From Diploptera punctata (lineage: Eukaryota; Arthropoda; Insecta; Blattodea; Blaberidae), in assembly GCA_030220185.1 (NCBI GenBank), contig JASPKZ010004560.1, forward strand, positions 794,501-858,500: a stretch of 64,000 bases of DNA, given 5' to 3'. Every line of letters begins with the position of its first letter. Within the stretch, counting starts at the first letter, position 1. Positions 42,985 to 53,186 of this stretch are shown here, one piece after another. The notes beneath the pieces are model-generated. The model was not told where the DNA came from, ran no database searches, and worked only from the letters and a program-made list of their open reading frames with translations. The position numbers were made by a program, and so were the translations under genes.

Positions 42985-43320
42985 AAAAATTACGAATAAT
43001 TTTTTTGTCTAAAGCCACCAGGTTGTCTTTCATGACTTTTCTGGAGTTTTCTCCTGGCATTGGCGGATTTGTGATCCATTTTTTACGTTGGGGCACCTGG
43101 AAGGCGCAGATACGTTATTCTGATAATATAATTGGTGATATATGATAATGAAACGCCAGGAGAGTTCTTAACCAAAACTTAACCTAAATTTCAGACCATG
43201 GGCAACAGGAATAATTTCCCTTTAAGGAAAATTTCCTATGATTTGACCAGGAATCGAATCCGGAACCCCCATGAACTGTAATCTGAAGCTGACCACCAGT
43301 CCATGAGTCTGATCTTAATA
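42985..43320 (-). mobile_element. SINE-4 (tRNA-derived)
   Basis: On the minus strand the head has GGACTGGTGGTCAGC (A-box-like) and GGATTCGATTCCTGG (B box). It is followed by AAATTTTCCTTAAAGGGAAA, a CCTGGCGTTTCATTATCATA segment and a distal part with GCGCCTTCCAGGTGCCCCAA. It is a single copy in this window, so its ends are approximate. Confidence 0.55.
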
Positions 43321-43360
43321 ATAATAATAATAATAATCTATCTTCTTCCATACTTATAAG

Positions 43361-43415
<55 letters not shown>
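43321..43415. repeat. (AAT)n and (ATT)n microsatellites
   Basis: Two trinucleotide runs separated by about 30 bp. Confidence 0.95.
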
Positions 43416-43424
43416 CTAACAAGA

Positions 43425-43750
43425 TGTTAGCAGTAGAAATAGATTTTTGGAGTCGATGGATAAGAATTTCAAGAAAGGATAAAGATACGAGTAGAAACAT
43501 CATAAGACGGGAAATTATGCAAGCTGAAAAAAAAAATAAAAAAACGTTTGAAATTGTATGGACACCTCATAAGAATAGAAGCACATGAGGCTGGTCAAAT
43601 TACAAATATATAATTCAATAATGAGAATTACTGTCACACATGGAGCTGAAGCATAGATATTCAACAAAAACTTATGTCGATGGAAACGGATTTCTTGAGG
43701 AGAGGAGCAAGATGTTCAAAATTTGAAAAAGTAAGAAATAAAATCATATA
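43425..43750 (+). mobile_element. LINE-F-like fragment
   Basis: The frame reads KMLAVEIDFWSRWIRISRKD and RNIIRREIMQAEK, then in another frame LKLYGHLIRIE. It corresponds to the AVEMDFWRR...KLKWYGHVRRM region of the LINE at 59235-59960. The further part (43610-43750) repeats the same kind of block in a second truncated copy. Confidence 0.6.
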
Positions 43751-43754
43751 ATAA

Positions 43755-43976
43755 TAATAATAATAATAATAATACTTTATTTATTCTGGCAGAGTTAAGG
43801 CCATAAGGCCCTCTCTTCCACTCAACCAGCACAAATACAAATAAATATTCGACAAATATAGATATACACTGTACTAATTATAAACAGTTAAAGATACAAT
43901 AAATGTAGCAATGTAAATGTCATGTACAAACAACATTTCATAGGGTAATAACAATAATGATACGATAATAATAATA

Positions 43977-44018
<42 letters not shown>

Positions 44019-44020
44019 TA
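43755..44020 (-). repeat. Interspersed repeat G, reverse copy, flanked by (AAT)n
   Basis: TTTATTTATTCTGGCAGAG, GGCCATAAGGCCCTC and TTCCACTCAACCAGCAC are the inverse of 11145-11340. (AAT)n runs lie at both sides. Confidence 0.7.
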
Positions 44021-44070
44021 AATATGATACATTATACGGGAAACACCAATTAATATATATATATATATAT

Positions 44071-44150
44071 ATATCTTACACTGGATAATAATGAAATCGA
44101 GGTTAGAGCAAATATAAATTTAGATTTCTTTTAAAAGATGTCAATGTCCG
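44071..44150 (+). mobile_element. Short LINE-A fragment
   Basis: Matches window positions 13-92 (CTTACACTGG, GCAAATATAAATTTAGATTT, CTTTTAAAAGATG). The match stops abruptly at a duplicated CCGGCAGCCCCTTAT segment. Confidence 0.6.
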
Positions 44151-44199
44151 GCAGCCCCTTATTTTCCGGCAGCCCCTTATTATACGAGAACAAATTAAT

Positions 44200-44465
44200 A
44201 GTAACATATTAAATAGTAGATTATATAAGATATAAGCAGTTAAGTTGGTATGGGCATGTAGTACGAATGAAAGAATAAAGGTACCCAGAAAAACATTGTA
44301 ATTGTATCCACCTGGAAGAAGAAAGAATGGAAGACCTCCAAACTCATGAATACAAGAAATAAAAACTGGAATGAAAATAAGAGGACTGCAGGATATGGAG
44401 TGGATGGATAAGTAGGGCCTACGAGTGGAGAAGGAAAATAAAAGATGTGTGAACATTCAAAATCT
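44200..44465 (+). mobile_element. LINE-F-like 3' fragment
   Basis: The frame begins KQLSWYGHVVRMKE, then RYPEKHCN- and EWRRKIKDV-like pieces; tail-type blocks of a LINE C-terminus in broken frames. Confidence 0.55.
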
Positions 44466-44850
44466 GTATATAAATGCTGTTATATAAATTTGTTGTTATT
44501 ATTATTATTATATTATTATATATTATTATTATGATTATTAAGTAAACGAGGCATTTTATAAATTATACATAATTTTAACCGCATGCTTCCTTCTTATATT
44601 ATCGATATAACATGATGTTTTTTACATATATATATTATATAATATATATATAAATATTAACCTATAAGTCCCACAGTGGTACAAGGATACTCGTTAGGGG
44701 GACTTTCTTAACCAAGCTTAATTTAGTTATGCTTAATAATATCTACTGATGTCAACAAAGAGTGAGAGGTGGGTTAGCAATTCGCCTTGAAGACACATAT
44801 AGTAGGGAACTAAGTTATTAATTGGCTGGTGAAGGCCTATTCAGAGCATC
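44466..44850. other. AT-rich low-complexity and unassigned sequence
   Basis: ATT and TATA runs (44500-44660), then sequence with no assignment. Confidence 0.5.
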
Positions 44851-44851
44851 T

Positions 44852-44935
44852 AACTTAGGCTCGAGGTTCTTTTACAAGCCCGAAAATCTTCAGGCTCATG
44901 CTAAAAGTCTCTCCCGGAGAACTTGTCCTTTGTAA
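44852..44935 (-). mobile_element. SINE-2 fragment
   Basis: TTCTTTTACAAGCCCGAAAA and CTCCCGGAGAACTTGTCC match 9850-9920 in the same orientation. Confidence 0.6.
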
Positions 44936-45224
44936 TTTTAATAAAATGGTTTACCGGTATAATATTTTGTGCAGTAATTTTAGATGTATTAGTATTTAAT
45001 GATGATCCTACAACAGTTAGTTTTTTACGGCAATTTACTTGTATACAAGTTAGAAGAAGGATTTTTTTCAATAATATTTGGATTTTTAACCTGATTGAAA
45101 CACTGTTTATTACTGTTTTACTTAGTCGATAGTAAAATTCATGGTAAGTTTCCGTTGAGGTATTAAGTCTCTCTAAAATACAATTTAAGAATATCTACAT
45201 CTAAAACAAAAATATTAGCTCTGA

Positions 45225-46108
45225 AAGGAAAATGGTACATAAAAAAACAAAAATAGTGATAAACAATGTCATTATAGACCAAGTTCAGAATATTAATTAT
45301 TTGGATGTCATTTAGGTAATGATAGAAATTTAGATAAACACACTAAAATACAACGATTCAATTATCTATGTGGCACAATTAAACGTACTTTATTCAATAA
45401 AGCTAAATTAAAATATAAAATTATGGAATATTCACCTGAAAGGTCCGTCTCTTCAACTTGATTAATTATTTAACTGTAGCGCTTTCGGGACTTGTCCCAT
45501 CATCGGTAGGATTTAAAAACAGTTTTGAATCCTACCGATGATGGGACAAGTCCCGAAAGCGCTACAGTTAAATAATTAATCAAGTTGAAGAGACGGACGT
45601 TTCAGGTGAATATTCCATAATTTTATATCTTAATTTTGAATAATACCTCAACGGAACACATCATGAATCTTATAAAAGCTGAATAAAGCTAGAAAAGAAA
45701 CTATTTGAAAATTTTACAAAGTATTGGCAGTTCCATCTCTTATCTATGGATGTGAAACCTGGACATTAACAAAGGCAGATAGTAAACAAATAGAGGCTGC
45801 AGAAATGAAGATGTTGGGAGCAATAGCAGGATACCAAAGGACCGTTAAAAAGAAAAACGAAGATATAAGAAACACAACTTAATATATTTAATCTCTGTGA
45901 AAGAATAAAATACTATCAACATGCTTACCTTCAGCACGTATTACGAATGAATGAACAGCGCATACCAAGAAGAATGTATAATTATAAACCAAAAGGGAGA
46001 AGATTGTTGGGAAGACCAGTTGAAGAGATGGAAGGGCCAATTCGACCTATAATGAGATCGGAATAAACCATTGGGCTTAATCCTTGTTGTTGATGATGAT
46101 GTATTAAG
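45225..46108 (+). mobile_element. LINE-C-like copy, split by a Penelope-type palindrome
   Basis: The left part (45225-45407) reads KTKIVINNVIIDQVQNINYL and CGTIKRTLFNKAKLK. The right part (45640-46108) reads the TLAVPSLIYGCETWTLTKAD-type block in shifted frames, EAAEMKMLGAIAGYQRTVKK, then RMNEQRIPRRMYNYKPKGRR and a GATGATGAT tail. The protein order is continuous across the palindrome at 45408-45637. Confidence 0.75.
45408..45637. mobile_element. Penelope-type inverted pseudo-LTR pair (230-bp palindrome) with hammerhead-like cores
   Basis: Arms of about 110 bp are nearly perfect inverse copies around 45522 (GGTCCGTCTCTTCAACTTGA on the left, its complement on the right). The plus-strand core 45535-45565 reads CCGATGA, TGGGAC-AA-GTCCC, GAAA, GCGC, TAC; the left arm carries the same on the minus strand (45475-45507). 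One core base differs from CUGANGA. Sequence similarity to the pseudo-LTRs at 46140-46255 and 49105-49240 places it in the same element family. Confidence 0.7.
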
Positions 46109-46192
46109 TCGCAGTAATAGAATATACGAATAGAAACTGTAAAATAGTCACCTTGTAGGTCCGTCTCCTTAACGTAAGATGTTTTAACACTC

Positions 46193-46223
46193 TGTAGGCA
46201 TTTCGGGACCAGTCCCATCATCA
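46193..46223 (-). ncRNA. Hammerhead-ribozyme-like core, left pseudo-LTR
   Basis: Minus strand: CTGATGA, TGGGAC-TG-GTCCC, GAAA, TGCC, TAC. The conserved CUGANGA and GAAA boxes are perfect and separated by a 5-bp stem. Stem I could be TCTG (before the core) with CAGA (after TA). Very short stem III, as in retroelement hammerheads that act as dimers. Confidence 0.6.
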
Positions 46224-46321
46224 GCAGAACGAATTAGATCTGTACTTGGTAACCCTTGTTGATGCACAACACAAGACTATTTAATAAATAATAATATCGA
46301 AGAAAAAATGATTTCAACGAT

Positions 46322-46495
46322 AAAGGAGTATACAAATTAACATGTACAGACTGTAATAAATTCTACATTGGAAAAACTAACAGAAGCTTTAACGTTAGAT
46401 TTAAAGAACAATTTAGAGATTTTGTTTATGATGGGAAAAAATCAAGTTACGCAAAACATATAATTCAAGCAGAACGCCATATGCATAACATCGAT
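46322..46495 (+). pseudogene. GIY-YIG endonuclease domain of the Penelope-like element, truncated
   Basis: Open frame: KGVYKLTCTDCNKFYIGKT, NRSFNVRFKEQFRDFVYDG, KKSSYAKHIIQAERHMHN. It shows GVY (the GIY position), CxxC, YIG, R-x-F-x-x-R with the catalytic Arg, and the KEQF segment where GIY-YIG proteins of this group normally have E-H. This endonuclease makes the target nick used to prime reverse transcription. The frame ends at the LINE junction, and upstream RT sequence is missing. Confidence 0.82.
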
Positions 46496-46496
46496 A

Positions 46497-48975
46497 GATA
46501 GATAGATGGAAAGCTCTGCGGCCATCACTTAAGTGTTGGCGGTGAGCGATCCATTTTGGTCCTCCTTAATAGGTAGAACCCCGGGTTCCTGTAAAATACA
46601 TTAGCCCCGGTTTAAATTTTGAATTTAATTTTGAAGTTAATTAGAGAGTGAAGTCGGAAGCGGACCTTTTGGGGTTCTATTCCAGCATTTGCTCTTTGGA
46701 TTGAGGGAAACCGCTTAAAACCTCAATCGGAATAGTCGATCACGCGGGATCTTGCCAAGTTTGGCTTTCGGATGACTCTATATTGGGAGGGCATCCAGGC
46801 TTCTCTTTATTTAAATATAATGTGCGTACATTTCAGATTATTACAATTAATCATACAATTATGGTAACGTGCATTTTTTATTTTTTTTGTATTCTTCAGT
46901 TGTTGCTGTTCTATCTGTAGTTGTCAGGTGATGTCAGTTTCTCTGGAACTGGTGGGATGAACCTGTAGCAGTAAGATTAGTTATTAGTTTTTAATGTGTT
47001 GTGTTAATATATTTTATTAATGTACATTATATGCTAATGTTGTAATTGTAATTGAATAATTGTGTTTCTGTGTGTGTGTGTGTGTGCCCTATCAGCTTTC
47101 ACTGGTCAAGTGTTGTCCAGGATCCATTTTGGACGCTTGTGTTTGTTGTTGGCTGTTTCATAGGTTCCCAGCGATGCCACGAGTGGATTATCATGGCCTT
47201 CACATGTATTATAAAATTTAAGAGCCATGCGTTTAATATACTCCTCGATTGATTGTTTCTACACCCGTTTGATCGTGTAATATGTCAACCGGTGTTACAC
47301 GCGGTAGTTTTGTAATCATATATAATAATTTGTTTTGAAAAACTTGCAGTTTCTTTATGTGAGTTCTAGCGGCGTGTCCCCATATGGGGCTTGCGTACGT
47401 GAGTACTGGCCTTAATAGTGCCTTGTAGATTGTTAGCCCTGTGTTTATTCGAATTTTGTTATGGTTATTTAAAATAGGGTATAGCAGCTTCAATGTCCCA
47501 TACGCTTTGCCTAAGGTATTTTGGATATGTTGTTTAAACAGTAGTTTTTTGTCGAGTGTTACACCTAAATAAATGACTTCGTTTTTCCACTCGATATTGT
47601 GTCCATAAAGACTTAATTGTGGGGGCATGTATCGATATTGAGAATACCTTTTTGTATAAAGAACTGCTTGGCATTTATCTACGTTTATTTTTATTCTCCA
47701 TTTTTCCAACCATGGTTCGAGAATATTAAGATTATTTTGAATCTGTCTAGACGCGTGTATTGTTCGGGAGGATTGACTAGTGATTAGAGTGTCATCTGCA
47801 TACATATTTAGATGAGTGTTGTTATGTCTATTGTCATGTGGAATATCATTTATGTATATATTGAAAAGTGTAGGTCCTAGAATACTGCCTTGTGGCACTC
47901 CACTATAGACGGGCCGCAGGGCGGATTTTGAGTTATGGAAAGCAACTTCGAATTGCCTATTGTTTATATATTTAGCTATTAAATGAATTATTCCGTCATC
48001 TAATCCTGTTTCGACCATTTTCCGTAGTAGGCCGTGATGCCACACTCTGTCGAAGGCTTGTTTTATATCTAAGTATAATCCAATCGTGACACGATTTTCG
48101 TTGAACCCTCTAGTGATATGTTCAACAAGTCTCATTAGCTGGGTTACTGTGCTATGTTTTGGACGGAATCCGTTCTGTTCATCCCGAATTACATTTAATT
48201 GTTTTAGATTGTGATTAAGGCGCTTACATATAATTTTTTCAGATACCTTACTCATTGTGTTTAATAATGTTATCGGGCGATAATTTCCTGGTTCTCTAGG
48301 ATTTTTTCCAGGTTTGGGGAATAATATTATACGCCCAGTTTTCCATGTTTTTGGGAAATACTTCATTTCGAACATAGCATTTATTATTTTTGCTAAAAAT
48401 GCATATCCGATGTTGGGTAATTGTTTCAGCACTATGTTTGTATGCCATCAGGGCCAGGTGCTTTTCTATCGGGAAGGTGATTTATTAGCCATTTGACTTC
48501 TGAGACGTTTGTTTTTCTGATTTGTTTATTGGGTATTCTATTTAGAAATTCTTGGACCATTGTTTCCGTTTCCCTTGTAAATTGCGGGTTATTCGGAGGG
48601 TCATGTGGTACAAAGGTTCGCTCCAGATGATTTGCAAATGCTTCCGCTTTTTCCTGATCTGTGACGGCTTTCCCGTTAGGCAAGATGAGAGGGGGATATG
48701 TATCCGCTTTGTGTGTTACTTTTTTAACCATGTTCCATGTTCTCGGCATGTCCTTAGTATCTAGACTGCCGATTACATTTTCCCAGGTGTCTGACACGAA
48801 TGTTTGTATAGCAACCTTGATTCTTTGTTGCAGATCATTCATTTCTTGCCTGTATTGCAAGTTATTGTGATGCCTTTGCCATTTTCTTCTTGCATCGTTC
48901 CTTTGCCTAATTAGGCGTAGGATATGATTCGATAATGCCCTCGTAATATTACATAGAGAAAACATTCCAACGAGG
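46497..48975 (-). mobile_element. Jockey-like LINE, 5'-truncated
   Basis: Minus-strand insertion into the Penelope-like element. Its 3' end is marked by a TCTATCTATCTATC repeat (46497-46508 complement) and its 3' UTR spans about 46510-47105. The coding part keeps the linker and RT but has lost ORF1 and the endonuclease. I could not fix a target duplication. Confidence 0.8.
47106..48960 (-). pseudogene. Jockey-like reverse transcriptase, two frameshifts
   Basis: Minus strand. First segment (to about 48432): RQRNDARRKWQRHHNNLQYR, VSDTWENVIGSLD, MVKKVTHKADTYPPL, GKAVTDQEKAEAFANHLE, WLINHLPDRKAPGPDGI. A frameshift follows. Second segment (47233-48432): FPKTWKTGRIILFPKPGKNP, NYRPITLLNTMSKVSEKII, NGFRPKHSTVTQLMRL, LYLDIKQAFDRVWH (first Asp), SGVPQGSILGPTLFNIYIND, LNMYADDTLI (YADD), WRIKINVDKCQAVLYTK, LGVTLDKKL and YASPIWGHAA. 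A second frameshift near 47245 leads to SIEEYIKRMALKFYN and a stop at 47106-47108. Motif order and spacing are those of jockey-clade LINE RTs. Only two lesions make it one of the younger insertions here. Confidence 0.9.
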
Positions 48976-49135
48976 ATAAATATACTGTTGGAAATTGCAA
49001 TTCTAAGAGAAATCGATAACATCTTTATTCTGAATGAGAACATACCCAGTTCACACAATCCTCTATACAAAATATTCACAAGTAAGTCAGTGCTTCAACA
49101 AGGGTCAACAATTACAACAGACCTAATTCGTTCTG

Positions 49136-49166
49136 CTGATTATGGGACTAGTCCCGAAAGGCCTAC
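49136..49166 (+). ncRNA. Hammerhead-ribozyme-like core, right pseudo-LTR
   Basis: CTGATTA, TGGGAC-TA-GTCCC, GAAA, GGCC, TAC. One substitution (G to T) in the CUGANGA box; the stem and GAAA are intact. GGCC is self-complementary, as expected for a dimeric stem III. Confidence 0.5.
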
Positions 49167-49250
49167 AAATTGTTAAAACATCTTGAGTTGAGGAGACGGG
49201 ACTTACAAGGTGACTATTTTACAGTTTGTATTCGTATATTCTATTACTGT

Positions 49251-49445
49251 TTTACTTAGGGTCTACAGAGACACTTTTACATTTTCTCAACATGCAATAG
49301 CCCTATGTACTGCACAGGCATTTGCAATTTGATACAGAAATCTAGTGCACAATCTAGCGATTAAAAATTATACACCACAATCTCTCCTGCCTCCGAGACT
49401 GTAAATTTCACAAATAAATTAATCTAATTTAATTAATTTTACAAT
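49251..49445. other. No recognised feature
   Basis: AT-rich; nothing identified. Confidence 0.4.
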
Positions 49446-49447
49446 TA

Positions 49448-49535
49448 AAATATTCAACACTGTCGGGTATCGAACTCATGTTCGGTAAGATCAAAGCACA
49501 CATGCTGCCACCTGAGCCAGTACGTCGGAATCATA
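49448..49535 (-). repeat. tRNA-like sequence (probable SINE head)
   Basis: On the minus strand: CTGGCTCAGGTGGCAGCATG (A-box region) and GAGTTCGATACCC (B box) at normal spacing. It lacks a clear acceptor stem and anticodon arm, so a SINE head is more likely than a tRNA gene. Confidence 0.45.
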
Positions 49536-49654
49536 AAAGTGTATCAATTAATTAAAAATATATGCATTTATACAATGTAAATATTTCATTATTAATATGT
49601 TGAAACTTACCTAACTTTCGTACATAATAAATTTGATATTATACTGTATACATG

Positions 49655-49730
49655 GCACTATTGACCCGGGATCGTGGATATAAGTTCTGACTGCATCCAT
49701 ATCCTCAACATGTTCTTATGTTTCGGGGCA
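49655..49730 (-). mobile_element. Tiny LINE-E 3' remnant
   Basis: GGCACTATTGACCCG, GGATATAAGTTCTGACTGCA and CATCCATATCCT parallel the usual LINE-E 3' end, strongly diverged. Confidence 0.4.
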
Positions 49731-49839
49731 CATGAGAATTGCAATTAGTCATCAAACATTTTGAAACATTTAATTGTTGCTACGTTACGGACTATGAAAA
49801 GCAATAACACATTTTAACAATGTTGTTTTTTTTTAGTGA

Positions 49840-50610
49840 ATCCGTCGTCTACTGGAAGCATGTGAAATGAAAGTTCTGTGAACAATAGAAAATATAACAT
49901 TAAGAGATCGCATTAGAAGTGATAAGATAAGAGAAAATGTACAAATTTCATATTTTGATAAACAATAGAAGGAAGGAATGGAAATGAACATATAGAATAT
50001 CAAACGACAGAATAGTTAAAATAGCTAGAGATAAATTTCCAACTGGGAAAAAGAAATATTGGACGCCCGAAGTAAAGATGGGAAAGATACAATTGAGTCA
50101 ATACATTGAAGAGGAACAGACACCTTGTCTATATTGGATGAAAGATGAAGAACAATGTTTTCAATATGTAAAAAAATTAACTATAACTTACATAAAACAT
50201 TAAAGATTGAAACACGAAGAGATACTAGATTGAAGTTTTATAAAACATTGGCAGTTCCTGCATTACTTTATAGGAGCGAAACTTGGGTAATGACCAAAAA
50301 AATTACAAAGTAGAATACAAAAGCGCAGAAATGAACTTCCTTAGAAGAACAAAAGGGCGGCACACAAGATTGGATCTGATAGAGAACGAAGATATAAGAA
50401 CAGAGTTAAATATTATTCACTGAATGAGAAAATCAAAGGATGTAGAGAGGAATGGTTTACACATGTAGAAAGAATGAATGTAACAAGATTACCAAGAGCA
50501 GCATTCAACTATTAGCCAAGAGGTTCAAGAATGTAGGAAGGCAGGTGAAAAGATGGACACAAACAAATGTGAGGCGCAACAGGTAATTTTTGCCTAGCTC
50601 GTGAAGTGAA
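49840..50610 (+). mobile_element. LINE-D and related LINE 3' fragments in tandem
   Basis: 49850-50090 reads in broken frames as LLEACEMKVL, ENITLRDRIRSDKIRENVQI. From about 50200 a LINE-D copy follows: the FYKTLAVPALLY-type region, NELP*KNKRAAHKIGSDRE in a shifted frame, the SLNEKIKGCREEWFTHVERM block, NVTRLPRAAFNY and a LAREVKKKKK end. The end at about 50610 is (GAA)n-rich. Inverse of 57275-57830. Confidence 0.7.
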
Positions 50611-50724
50611 GAAGAAGAAAAAATAAAAGTATTTCAATAAAATGTTTGTAGGCTTATAAGTATCATTTACCATGTATTCCTCTGACTCTAAGGTTCCTGG
50701 GTTCAAACCCGATCAAAGTTGATT

Positions 50725-51325
50725 GATTGTTAGGATAAAATTTTGGCACTTTCGAACCCGAAGGTTTCATGATGATGCGAACATATGATCTCCATATATC
50801 CCTTATCCTGAACTAATGTTTTCCAACATTCCGTATATAATTGGTCTCTCCTAATCATGGATAATGCTATTCTACCATCTCAATTTTCTTCCATCTTCTG
50901 GGCGATTCCCCTCTGGTTTCCCTATAACAATTTTCCATTCTTCTTTCAATCCACATTCATGCCACACGTTCTGCACATCGCAGTCTACGAGACTTATGTT
51001 CTTATTATATCTGGTTTTTCCACTCATTCTTAACTAATATTCATCTGTCTTAAGTAATATTCTGATAGTCCAAACATTTTTCCTAACCACTTTAATTCTC
51101 AAATATTCGTAATCGTTTCTCCCCTCTTAAAGTATGAGACTTTTTTCGTATCGGTGTGTTACCTGTGGATGAATAGCGTTTTTTTTTAACGATTTTTGAA
51201 TGAATTTGTGATGACCAGAATCCCTGTAATTAGTAATAAATAGCATGCATTTCCGAGATGGATCTACATTTAAACTCTTTCACTACCTCATTCCTGTTTG
51301 TAATTTTTGTTCCTAAATAAAAAAT
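50725..51325 (-). mobile_element. LINE-E copy (left half of an inverted pair)
   Basis: Minus-strand counterparts of the 3' end (50745-50880), the coding side of PEGNRPEDGRKLRW-like and AGHVARM-like regions, and upstream to the LNSEMHAIYY-type region near 51240. Heavily decayed. Confidence 0.65.
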
Positions 51326-51329
51326 ACAT

Positions 51330-51985
51330 TAAATAATGGAAATGAATTATTATAGACAGATATGGGAAATTTGAAAGACATAGCTGAATGCCTATTAACA
51401 ATAATTATAAACTGAATGAGGAGCACAAAGAAATTTAGCATGGCTCAATTCTGGAAATGCATGGTAAACATGCATCACAGGGATTCTTGTTCTGCCAAAC
51501 TTTTCTCAAAAAGCATTTAAACTGTAAATATATATAAAACTGTTATTTTCCCAGTTATATTATATGGAAGCGAAACGTGGATTCTTACTTTAAGGGAGGA
51601 AAAAATATATTATGAATATTTGAATTTAAAGTCCTTAGAAAAATGTTTGGACCACAGAGAGATGAACAGACTCGCGAATAGAGAAGATTCTATAACAGTA
51701 AGCTACATTATCTTTATGGGAAACCAAGTATAATAAGAACAGTAGACTACGATGGGCAGAATATGTGGCACGAATGGGGAATGAAAGACGGGCATGGAAA
51801 CTTATTCATGGAAAACCGGAGAAAAAGCGTCCAGTAGGTATGCCAAGAATGAGGTGGGGCAATAACATAAACCATGAATTGAGGGAAGTATGTTATACAG
51901 GGAAAAAATTGCTCAGGATAGGGATGCATGGAGAGCTTACGCCCACGGCCACAAAGGTACGTGTTCGATAGTGCCAGTCTGTTAG
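51330..51985 (+). mobile_element. LINE-E copy (right half of an inverted pair)
   Basis: Broken frames encode YGSETWILTLREEKI-like, MFGPQRDEQTRE-like and RRLRWAEYVARMGNERRAWK text. The open stretch 51765-51971 reads ARMGNERRAWKLIHGKPEKK, RPVGMPRMRWGNNINHELRE and RIGMHGELTPTATKVRVR. Confidence 0.75.
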
Positions 51986-52219
51986 TTACATTTTAATTCG
52001 GTTACACCTTCAATATTTACCTAATTTGTTATTAATTGTTCATTTCCATTATACACAGAGTTGATCAGGTATTTTATTTATACGTATAATGTTAGAAAAT
52101 ATTTCATGATATCTTGCCGCAATATCCTGTTTCCAAATTTGTTACTTTATTTGCTTGAGGTCGTGTATGTTTGGTATGTAATCATAAAACATGAGTGGGA
52201 GTAAGCCATATTAATCTAA

Positions 52220-53012
52220 TCTAATATATAAATATGAATGTTTGTTTGTTCGTACTTTATGCGCGGCCATACCGTTGATCCAATTTTTATGGGGCTTTTT
52301 GCAAACTGTTCAGGAGATTCCCGGGATGAACATAGGCTATAAGAGAGTTGTGATACTCGACTCCTACACCCTTAAAAAATCACCCTTTGTAGTGGAAAGC
52401 GTGAAAAAAGTAGCTCTTCAGACACTTAAATGTCTTACACTGCCTAAACCATAACGAATACACAAAATCAATGTATACAGAATTGAATATCTCAAAAAGC
52501 TCTACAAAAAAGTCCGTGATAGCATATGTTTATCTCTTACGGATAACTCACAATAATCATTTTTGTCTTTCATTGATGCCAAGTAGATCGAGACAAGTAC
52601 GTAGATTCCTGTACAAGCATAGAAGCATATGGCGGGGATTCTTTTACGGATAACTCACAATAACAAATTTTGTGTTTTAGCTCATTTATGCCAAGAAAAT
52701 CGAGATAAGTAGATTCCCGGGCAACACCGGGTAATCAGCACGGGGAATCTTAAAAATAATTACGATATACATTTACTATTATTTTTCATTTTACTTATTC
52801 AACTAATCATAAGAAGTACATTAAATTTTGTCTTTCAGACCATTTACGTTAAGAAGATTGGGATAAATAGATTCCTGGGCAACGCCAGGTAAACAGCACG
52901 GGGTATCTAAAAATAATTACGATATAAATGTTTCCTTTTACTTATTCAACTAAACATAAAACATTATTTTTAATTTATTTAGACATTGCAGCGCACGCCG
53001 GGTATTAGCTAG
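52220..53012 (+). mobile_element. Non-autonomous Helitron-like element, complete
   Basis: Starts TCTAATATATAAATATGAAT after an A and ends GCGCACGCCGGGTATTAGCTAG before a T: the TC...CTAG ends, A/T insertion site, and a GC-rich block just inside the 3' end fit a Helitron. No terminal inverted repeats and no target duplication. Inside, a block ending GGGTAATCAGCACGGGG is repeated twice (about 52725 and 52890), suggesting internal duplication. No Rep/helicase is encoded (793 bp). Related partial copies: 17909-18345 and 61370-61394. Confidence 0.7.
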
Positions 53013-53186
53013 TAATGACATAAATCTTTGTATGTATGAGTGTGAGTCTGTCCTTTATGGACTCAAAAAGTATTTCACCGATTTGAATGGGCTTTTCGCT
53101 ATCATTTAGATAATTTTCCACGGACAATTAACGTATATAACATATTACTGTACGTAGGCCTGCTATAGAGCCGGGGCTAAAATAAG

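Larger units (their letters stand above)
46115..49250 (+). mobile_element. Penelope-like element with inverted pseudo-LTRs, split by a jockey-like LINE
   Basis: The ends at 46125-46255 and 49105-49245 are inverse copies (GAATATACGAATAGAAACTG at 46120 and its complement near 49240; ACAAGGTGACTATTTTACAG at 49204). Between them lie a GIY-YIG endonuclease remnant (46322-46495) and its presumed continuation (48975-49150), separated by a 2.5-kb LINE. The reverse transcriptase of the Penelope element is absent, so this is a 5'-truncated copy. Hammerhead-like cores lie in both pseudo-LTRs. Inverted pseudo-LTRs and a GIY-YIG domain are diagnostic of canonical Penelope elements (established knowledge). 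Confidence 0.8.
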
